The translations under genes and the position numbers were made by a program. A stretch of 64,000 nt of DNA from an uncultured Alphaproteobacteria bacterium (lineage in GTDB: Bacteria > Pseudomonadota > Alphaproteobacteria > Micropepsales > Micropepsaceae). The notes below the pieces were generated by a model. The model worked only from the letters and a program-made list of their open reading frames with translations. It had not been told where the DNA came from and ran no database searches. The DNA lies in assembly GCA_937865685.1 (NCBI GenBank), contig CALMGU010000120.1, positions 98,232 to 162,231 on the forward strand, read 5' to 3'. Of the stretch, positions 58,680-64,000 are shown in pieces. Each line of letters opens with the position of its first letter. Position 1 is the stretch's first letter.

Positions 58680-59942
58680 TCAAGCCTTGCACGCCGCCGC
58701 ATAGGGCCGGAGCGCATCGCGGATGCGGTCCAGGATCAAAGCCTTGGGATCGCGGCCGAGCTTGCCGTCGCGGACCCGCCGGTACTGCGCCGGCAAATAG
58801 CGGCTCAGCGATATGTCCGGAGCAGGGGCTGCGGTGAGGTTTTCGATCAACCTGGCCGTGGCGGCTTGGATCCTTGGATCGGGCCAGTAGTAGCGGATGC
58901 GGTCGCTATAGCTGTTGAAGAGCAGCAGATCCTGCTCCGCCGGCGTTCCCGCATAATAGTCGCGCCAATATCCAGGATTCTCGTGCATGACGGCGCGGAT
59001 CACGTCCAGGAGTCCCGATTGCGCGGCAGGCGTGATGATCTCTTTTTCGATTTCGGCCAACGCGCAAATCGCTTCGCGCATGGCGAAGGTCACCCCAGGC
59101 CCCACTTTCAGGATCGCGAATCCATCCCGGACCAGGGCGGCATAGGCGTCGTCGCGCTGGAAATCCGTGGAATGGGCTTCGAATATCAGCCCTTCGCCGC
59201 TGGTTTCGCGCCAACGCGCCAGGGACGCCGTCTCGGCGGGCCGGTAATCGGTGACGGAGACATTGTCGAATTCCACGCCCGGCTGGACCACCAGGCCCAC
59301 CACCCGTGGCCAGGCATCGCCAAGGCCTGCAGCGGCGAAAGCCTTTTTGTGCGCCGTCAGGGTGCGGGCCGCTGCCTCCGGCGTCGTGACCGATAGATCA
59401 TGGCCTTGAGAGGCGCCGCCCGGCACCGGCACTTCGGTGCCCACGATATAGAACGGGCTGCCCCCATGCGTCGCTTCTGCAATCTGGGCGAGCCGGGCGG
59501 CGCGGCCGGCGATGATGTCGTCGGAAAGGATGTCCGGATCGCCGGTGCAGGGCATGCTGGTGTCCAGATGGATTTTGACGAAGCCGGCGCGCACATATTG
59601 CGCGACCATCTTTTCGGCTTGGGCCATGGCATCCTCAGCCCGCAGATTGCGCCAGACATGGGGACCGAGATGGTCGCCGCCCAGCATCAGCTTGCCGGGG
59701 GGAAGGCCCGCCTCCGCCACCAATTTCCCCACAAAGTCGCGAAATCCGTCCGGCCGCATGCCGGTATAGCCGCCGTCCTGATTGACCTGATTGCAGGTCG
59801 CCTCGATCAGGAGCAGGCCGCCATCGGCCACGACCTGGTCCGCCGCCGCCCGGATCGCCCAGGGATGCGCCGAACAGACCGAAACGATGCCGCGCTGACC
59901 ATGGGCCGACAGCAAGTCCGAAAATTCATTGCGTGCCGGCAA
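58680..59942 (-). CDS. D-tagatose-1,6-bisphosphate aldolase subunit KbaZ/GatZ-like
   Basis: 420 residues, the normal length. Non-catalytic/chaperone-like subunit of class II tagatose-bisphosphate aldolase; some members have been proposed to act as kinases. Signatures: Ile-Val-Ser-Val-Cys-Ser-Ala-His-Pro (about 19-27), Leu-Ile-Glu-Ala-Thr-Cys-Asn-Gln-Val-Asn-Gln-Asp-Gly-Gly-Tyr-Thr-Gly-Met, and Gly-Gly-Asp-His-Leu-Gly-Pro near 93. The start is TTG at 59942; no in-frame ATG or GTG gives the usual N-terminus. No KbaY/GatY catalytic aldolase gene is in the window. Divergent from the PfkB kinase. Confidence 0.88.
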   Translation of the reverse strand: MPARNEFSDLLSAHGQRGIVSVCSAHPWAIRAAADQVVADGGLLLIEATCNQVNQDGGYTGMRPDGFRDFVGKLVAEAGLPPGKLMLGGDHLGPHVWRNLRAEDAMAQAEKMVAQYVRAGFVKIHLDTSMPCTGDPDILSDDIIAGRAARLAQIAEATHGGSPFYIVGTEVPVPGGASQGHDLSVTTPEAAARTLTAHKKAFAAAGLGDAWPRVVGLVVQPGVEFDNVSVTDYRPAETASLARWRETSGEGLIFEAHSTDFQRDDAYAALVRDGFAILKVGPGVTFAMREAICALAEIEKEIITPAAQSGLLDVIRAVMHENPGYWRDYYAGTPAEQDLLLFNSYSDRIRYYWPDPRIQAATARLIENLTAAPAPDISLSRYLPAQYRRVRDGKLGRDPKALILDRIRDALRPYAAACKA

Positions 59943-60030
59943 ACCCCGCCCAATCCTTCTTGTGGATGATTTCGAGCCGCGTTTTTGATGCTATCATTTC
60001 GCCCGGGGCCGGCAATGGGAATGGAGCCGC

Positions 60031-61005
60031 ATGGACGCGTCTTCTCCGCATTTCGATATCGCTGTCGCGGGTGAAATCAATCTGGATCTGGTGCTGGACG
60101 GCATACCGTATCCAATGCCGCTGGAGCGGGAGCTTTTGGCTTCATCGTTCCGGGTCACCTTGGGCAGCTCGGCGGCGATCCTGGCGCACAATCTTTCGGC
60201 GCTGGGGATGCGGGTCAGTTTCTCCAGCCTGGCGGCCAGGGACGATTTCTCCCGGCTGGCATTGACCCACCTGACGGACCGCAGGGTCGATATTTCCGGC
60301 GTCCGGTACAGCGAAGAGGGCGGATCGGGCGTCACCGTGCTGATCAATCATGGCGGCGTGCGCCATATCCTCACCTATCCGGGCACCGCATCCGAGATGC
60401 GCGCCGGGCATCTCGATCTCGACCATATTTGCCGGGCCCGGCATTTCCACCTCTCATCCCTGTTCCTGCTCAAGGGCCTGCACAAGGATCTTCCCGACCT
60501 TTTCCGCAAGATCCGGCAACACGGGCTGACCATTTCACTCGACACCAACGACGATCCGGACGATGTCTGGGGCGGCGTGTTGGGCGATCTTCTTCCTCTG
60601 ATCGACGTGCTTTTGCCCAATGAACGCGAATTGCTGCGCATGACCGAGGCGGCCAGCATCGAGGAGGCGCTGACCGCGATGGCGGGAAAGGTACCGCTGA
60701 CAGTGGTCAAGCGGGGCGCCGAGGGTGCGATCATTCAGCAAGGCAAGGTGCGCCATGTCATTCCGCCCGTTTCCGTCACGCCGGCGGACTTGATCGGCGC
60801 CGGCGATAGTTTCAATGCCGGCTTTCTGGCCTGTTATGTGCGCGGTCTTCCCGCCGAGACCTGCGCCTCCGTGGGCAATGTCACCGGCGCGATTTCCACC
60901 CTCAAGCCCGGCGGGATCGAGGCGTTCCGGGACGATATTTTCTGGCGGAATGCCGCCAAGGGTCTGGCGCCCGACTTGCCGCTGCTGGACCGGCTCCTTC
61001 AATAA
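60031..61005 (+). CDS. PfkB-family carbohydrate kinase
   Basis: 324 residues; ATG with ggag five bases upstream. Gly-Glu-Ile-Asn-Leu-Asp-Leu at the N-terminus, Thr-Leu-Gly-Ser-Ser-Ala-Ala-Ile-Leu-Ala-His-Asn-Leu near 47, and C-terminal Asp-Leu-Ile-Gly-Ala-Gly-Asp-Ser-Phe-Asn-Ala-Gly-Phe with the catalytic Asp (about 256). Next to a KbaZ/GatZ gene, tagatose-6-phosphate kinase is a fair guess; fructokinase or 2-keto-3-deoxygluconate kinase are alternatives. The stop overlaps the convergent small gene by 7 bp. Confidence 0.88.
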   Translation: MDASSPHFDIAVAGEINLDLVLDGIPYPMPLERELLASSFRVTLGSSAAILAHNLSALGMRVSFSSLAARDDFSRLALTHLTDRRVDISGVRYSEEGGSGVTVLINHGGVRHILTYPGTASEMRAGHLDLDHICRARHFHLSSLFLLKGLHKDLPDLFRKIRQHGLTISLDTNDDPDDVWGGVLGDLLPLIDVLLPNERELLRMTEAASIEEALTAMAGKVPLTVVKRGAEGAIIQQGKVRHVIPPVSVTPADLIGAGDSFNAGFLACYVRGLPAETCASVGNVTGAISTLKPGGIEAFRDDIFWRNAAKGLAPDLPLLDRLLQ

Positions 61006-61394
61006 TCCTGGTCGCGCCACCCCTTGCCGGCATGGTCCTCGGCGGATTTCACCTGAAATTCGCAGATCGCCTGTCCCTGCATTCCCACCACCAGAGGGCA
61101 GGATTTTTCCAGATGGCGGACATAACGCAGCCATTCGGCGTCGTCGGCGCCGAATAGCCGGGGCCGGTCCCGCAGGCAGCGTTCCAGCGCGCGCGGTCCG
61201 GTGCCGAAAAGCCCGGCATAGACCGGCTCCAGGCAGGCACGGGTTTCCATGTCGTCGGACTGTACGGTCCGGCCGTCGAACAGAATGGCGGCGGCCGCCA
61301 GACAGACACTGGCGGGCAGGACATGACGCCAGCGCGACCGCCGGTTACGGCCGTCGGTGTAGCGAAGGGGAAGGACCGGGGCGTCGTCTGCCAT
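60999..61394 (-). CDS. Small membrane-anchored hypothetical protein
   Basis: 131 residues from ATG 61394; an in-frame ATG at 61418 and one further up are possible. One hydrophobic segment (about 22-40), then a soluble C-terminal part with four Cys (two near 58 and 80, then two around 104 and 116) and no motif I recognise. Codon pattern is coding-like on this strand, but the family is unknown to me. Confidence is moderate. Confidence 0.55.
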   Translation of the reverse strand: MADDAPVLPLRYTDGRNRRSRWRHVLPASVCLAAAAILFDGRTVQSDDMETRACLEPVYAGLFGTGPRALERCLRDRPRLFGADDAEWLRYVRHLEKSCPLVVGMQGQAICEFQVKSAEDHAGKGWRDQDY

Positions 61395-61502
61395 CTGCCG
61401 TCCTGTTTGCAGCAGCATATCCGATCCGGCCGTGTCGTAAGACCGGGCAGGCGTGAAAAAGCCCAGGCTCACGCCCGGGCTTTTCGATCTTTGCTGCGGG
61501 TG

Positions 61503-62051
61503 TCAGCCGGCCAGCAGGGAAACCTGCGCCGCCATTTCGCCCTTGGGGCCTTGGCCGATCCGCACCCGGACCCGCTGTCCTTCGCGCAATTCCCCGATGT
61601 CGCAGCGCCTCAGGGTCTCCATATGCACGAACACGTCCGGGGTGCCCGCGCCACGGGAGATGAAGCCATAGCCCTTGGACCGGTTGAACCATTTGACCAC
61701 CCCGTCAAAGGCGGGTCCGCTGGGTTCGGCCACATAGCGGGTCGCCTGGTCATGGGCTGCCGGCATGGTCCGGGCGGTCGAATTGTCGACCGAGATCAAC
61801 TTGGTGGCTTGCCAGCCGCGTGTCCCCATTACGGTTTCGCAGACCACGGTCGCCCCTTCCTGAACGGCGCGAAAGCCCGATTGGCGCACGCAGATCTGAT
61901 GGAGCAGGATATCGTCCGGTTTCTCAGAGGAGGTGATGAAGCCATACCCTTTGATGAAATCGAACCATTTGACCTGCCCGGCGACCCTGGCCGAGCCGGT
62001 TTCCCCGGACCGGGGAAGAGGATTTTCTCTGATTACAGAATGTTGATGCAA
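61503..62051 (-). CDS. Cold-shock protein with two CSD domains
   Basis: 182 residues. Domain 1 (about 22-88) has [14 protein letters not shown] and Asp-Ile-Leu-Leu-His; domain 2 (about 114-181) has [14 protein letters not shown] and Asp-Val-Phe-Val-His. These are RNP1/RNP2 nucleic-acid-binding motifs. Double-CSD proteins of this size are common in alphaproteobacteria and act as RNA chaperones. Confidence 0.94.
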   Translation of the reverse strand: MHQHSVIRENPLPRSGETGSARVAGQVKWFDFIKGYGFITSSEKPDDILLHQICVRQSGFRAVQEGATVVCETVMGTRGWQATKLISVDNSTARTMPAAHDQATRYVAEPSGPAFDGVVKWFNRSKGYGFISRGAGTPDVFVHMETLRRCDIGELREGQRVRVRIGQGPKGEMAAQVSLLAG

Positions 62052-62248
62052 TGTTTCCTGCCTTCCCGGTGCCCCGGGTCCGACTGGCCGATTTTACGAC
62101 TTACGACCATAAATCAGTAGGTTAGGCCGTGCGGTCGAGTCTGTCTGTTTTCGGATCGGAAAGGGGCGTTCCAAAAACGGAACGCAGCGTTTGGCCGGCT
62201 GCGGTTATCTAAGGCCCACCCAGGGACCGGCAGCGAAAGGCGCGCATA
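62052..62248. promoter_or_regulatory. Divergent control region with hairpin: cold-shock / condensation protein
   Basis: 197 bp. A perfect inverted repeat GCGTTCC-AAAAAC-GGAACGC lies at 62166-62185, about 65 bp before the condensation-protein start; it could be an operator or a leader hairpin. The rightward ribosome-binding site is gaaagg near 62237. Confidence 0.45.
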
Positions 62249-63703
62249 ATGGACGAGGGAGCTCGACAGGATCTGGCGGAAAATTCGCCCGACGAGGATC
62301 TGTTCGACGCCGAAATCCCCGCCACGCCCATCCGGCGTCCCGATTCCCAGGCGGCCGTGGAAGCGCTGGCCCGCAATGTATTGGGTCTGGCTGGGCTGAA
62401 TGCAGCCCCGCCCGCATTGCCGCCCAGAGCCGAGCAGCTCTGGCGCCAGGATGGCTTCGCCGCCGATGTGCCTTTCACCAATGCGATGTTCGTCCCCATG
62501 GGACAGGCGGCGGACATCGGACTTCTCCATGAATCCGTCGCAGCCATTGTCGGCCGTCACGAAGCATTACGGACCCGCCTGGCGGTGCGGCGCGGCCGGG
62601 CGATCCAGATCGCGGAGGACTGGAAGGCAGGGCATCTTGAGGTGACGGATGTCCTGCAGAGCGAAATCGCGGATCTCCGGCCAGGCCAGAAATCGGCTGT
62701 CGGCACCTTCACGCAGGGCGGCATGGATCTGTACGCCCAAGACGGGTTTCGGTGTCATGTCTTCCGGGATGAGAACGAGAACGTGACGTTGGGTTTTCTG
62801 GCTCACGGATTCTTCGCCGATGCCCGGTCGTCGCACATATTGGTCCGGGAAATCCGGGCGGCCTATGAGGCATTGGGCAGTGGGGCGCCGGCACCGTTCG
62901 AGCCGGCAGTTTCTTATGCCGAATATGCGCTCGCCCAGCGACGGTCGCTCGACCGGAATCTGTCTTCCCACCTGACCTTCTGGCATGGCCTCATCGACAA
63001 TATGCCGCCGTCCCGCCTGCCTTATGACCGGGATGAAGACACCGGTAGGAGGGGGCGATCCTTTTTCTTTGTCGATCTGCGGATGATGGCACGGTTGGAG
63101 GCGCTTGCGCAGCAAAGCCGGGTTTCTCTGACAGTCCTGTTGCTGGCTGCCTATCAATTGTCGCTGGCAAAATGGAGCGGGCAGCGGGAAATCCTTTCGG
63201 CGGCCTATACGGCGGACAGGGTCGATCCCCGGTTTCACAACACCATCGGGTTCCTGGTCGCCAACATGCCGGTGTGCGCCCGGATCGCCAGCGAAGGATC
63301 TTTCAAGGCGTTTCTATTGGACCTGGCGAAGCGTTATTACGGCGGCTTTGCGCATCGCGAATTGTCGTGTGAGCTCTATGAGGCGATTTACGCACCGCAA
63401 AAGCCGTTTTGCGCGACGGTATTCAATTTCATTCCGGCCCAGAAAAATTCATCTGGAGGTGATCTTCATTCGATCCCTTCATTCGAGGGCGTCATGACGG
63501 CGCCCGATGCGGCAAAGCCTGCGATTTATCGCGAGGTTTATCTGGGTCTATCGCAGCATTCCAATGGCATGCTGGGGAAAGTTTTCTACAATGCCGGCCG
63601 TTTCTCGCCTGCCGGCATCGAAACGTTCATTCGGCATTTCAGAAGCGTCTTGCAGAAAATCGTGAGTGATCCGGACATGAAAACGGACCGTCTGCTGGAT
63701 TGA
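62249..63703 (+). CDS. Stand-alone condensation-domain protein (NRPS C-domain-like)
   Basis: 484 residues. C-domain landmarks: Leu-His-Glu-Ser-Val-Ala-Ala-Ile-Val-Gly-Arg-His-Glu-Ala-Leu-Arg-Thr (about 93-109), a core motif His186-Gly187-Phe-Phe-Ala-Asp191-Ala where the family has His-His-x3-Asp-Gly, Pro-Ser-Arg-Leu-Pro-Tyr-Asp-Arg near 258, and Thr-Ile-Gly-Phe-Leu-Val-Asn/Ala-Asn-Met near 333. The catalytic second His is Gly here. An N-terminal extension of about 75 residues has no recognised domain; a partial phosphopantetheine domain is not seen. No adenylation or carrier-protein gene is nearby. It may condense or acylate a small substrate, or have lost catalysis. Confidence 0.82.
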   Translation: MDEGARQDLAENSPDEDLFDAEIPATPIRRPDSQAAVEALARNVLGLAGLNAAPPALPPRAEQLWRQDGFAADVPFTNAMFVPMGQAADIGLLHESVAAIVGRHEALRTRLAVRRGRAIQIAEDWKAGHLEVTDVLQSEIADLRPGQKSAVGTFTQGGMDLYAQDGFRCHVFRDENENVTLGFLAHGFFADARSSHILVREIRAAYEALGSGAPAPFEPAVSYAEYALAQRRSLDRNLSSHLTFWHGLIDNMPPSRLPYDRDEDTGRRGRSFFFVDLRMMARLEALAQQSRVSLTVLLLAAYQLSLAKWSGQREILSAAYTADRVDPRFHNTIGFLVANMPVCARIASEGSFKAFLLDLAKRYYGGFAHRELSCELYEAIYAPQKPFCATVFNFIPAQKNSSGGDLHSIPSFEGVMTAPDAAKPAIYREVYLGLSQHSNGMLGKVFYNAGRFSPAGIETFIRHFRSVLQKIVSDPDMKTDRLLD

Positions 63704-63726
63704 GTGTCCGCCAGGCCATCTTCAGC

Positions 63727-64000
63727 CTATTTCTGCGCGCGTTGGGGCGTTTTGATCAGCCCGTAATTTTCCTGATCGAAATGAGGAAAGCTGGCGTAAC
63801 CGGCGAACAGGGAATTCACCAGCGGGTCGCCCCTGTACAATTCGGCCAGCTTGTCGGGATGAATGAATTCGTCGCGGAACCAGGGGAAGCGTTGCGGATC
63901 GAATGATTGGGTGATCCAGTCGATGGTCCGCTTGACCCGCGCGATCCGCTTGGCGTCGGGATGATAGGTCATCCAGATATCGATCGGGTAGACCACGCCA
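63727..64000 (-). CDS. LysR-type regulator, C-terminal end (5' end beyond window)
   Basis: The last 89 residues of a gene reading leftwards from past base 64000. The segment Ile-Asp-Ile-Trp-Met-Thr-Tyr-His-Pro-Asp-Ala-Lys-Arg-Ile-Ala-Arg-Val and Pro-Trp-Phe-Arg-Asp-Glu-Phe-Ile-His-Pro matches the C-terminus of a LysR effector domain found in alphaproteobacterial LTTRs. Convergent with the condensation gene (23 bp between stops). The DNA-binding domain is not in the window. Confidence 0.72.
   Translation of the reverse strand, partial: GVVYPIDIWMTYHPDAKRIARVKRTIDWITQSFDPQRFPWFRDEFIHPDKLAELYRGDPLVNSLFAGYASFPHFDQENYGLIKTPQRAQK

Noticed and set aside
62249..63703. Part of a non-ribosomal peptide synthetase cluster
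   Set aside because: No adenylation, carrier or thioesterase module nearby; flanks are a cold-shock gene and a LysR gene.
1..64000. CRISPR arrays, tRNA/rRNA genes, insertion sequences, prophage or integrase genes
   Set aside because: No regularly spaced repeats, no tRNA-like cloverleaf noticed, no transposase or integrase among the coding regions; gene style is uniform throughout.

Overview
The window is 64 kb of high-GC, densely packed chromosomal DNA. It fits a free-living, catabolically versatile alphaproteobacterium (order Caulobacterales, Sphingomonadales or a Rhizomicrobium-like lineage; this is inference from gene families and style, not a phylogeny). Pointers are 4-bp ATGA/GTGA gene overlaps, a two-domain cold-shock protein, RND/outer-membrane lipoprotein efflux genes, Tat-exported gluconate-dehydrogenase-type subunits and MarR-controlled aromatic degradation. 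I see no tRNA, rRNA, CRISPR array, insertion sequence or phage gene. Both edges cut a gene: a Rieske oxygenase at the left and a LysR-type regulator at the right.

Layout. 1-6.5 kb: catabolic genes (Rieske oxygenase fragment, aldehyde dehydrogenase, ThDP-dependent enzyme, two MFS transporters). 6.7-13.1 kb: a four-gene efflux operon (beta-propeller protein, adaptor lipoprotein, RND pump of heavy-metal type, outer-membrane factor), convergent with a two-component system (13.1-15.15 kb). 15.3-29.1 kb: a tryptophan/kynurenine to anthranilate to anthraniloyl-CoA degradation region: kynurenine formamidase, amino-acid permease, kynureninase, a regulator-like RAM-only protein, an amidohydrolase, acyl-CoA dehydrogenase, RidA, thioesterase, enoyl-CoA hydratase, MarR, SDR, the bifunctional anthraniloyl-CoA monooxygenase/reductase and its CoA ligase. 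29.3-30.7 kb: flotillin-like protein. 30.7-35.0 kb: a complete tyrosine/homogentisate operon (hpd, hmgA, fumarylacetoacetase, maleylacetoacetate isomerase, MarR) behind a perfect palindromic operator. 35.1-38.8 kb: three-subunit gluconate-2-dehydrogenase-type membrane dehydrogenase. 38.9-42.9 kb: glycerate-kinase-like protein, nucleoside hydrolase, sugar permease, ribokinase. 42.9-45.1 kb: an unusual secreted fusion of a barrel-like domain with a formylglycine-generating-enzyme-like domain. 45.2-54.8 kb: mixed genes, including a polyprenyl glycosylphosphotransferase, DUF2961 protein, BioY, a solitary substrate-binding protein, a tandem GNAT protein and a PAS protein. 54.9-61.0 kb: an amino-sugar/tagatose-type cluster (MFS, AgaS, APC permease, KbaZ/GatZ, PfkB kinase). 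61-64 kb: small membrane protein, cold-shock protein, a stand-alone condensation-domain protein, LysR fragment.

The most informative picture is the 15-29 kb region. N-formylkynurenine is hydrolysed (KynB), cleaved to anthranilate (KynU), activated to anthraniloyl-CoA (ligase) and dearomatised (monooxygenase/reductase). The product can then pass through beta-oxidation-like steps. A RidA protein is encoded in the same operon and may handle the enamine/imine formed. A 16-bp element shared by two divergent control regions in this cluster, with a related core before the amino-acid permease, suggests one regulon under the local MarR protein. The tyrosine operon next to it makes the whole 15-35 kb stretch an aromatic-amino-acid catabolic island.
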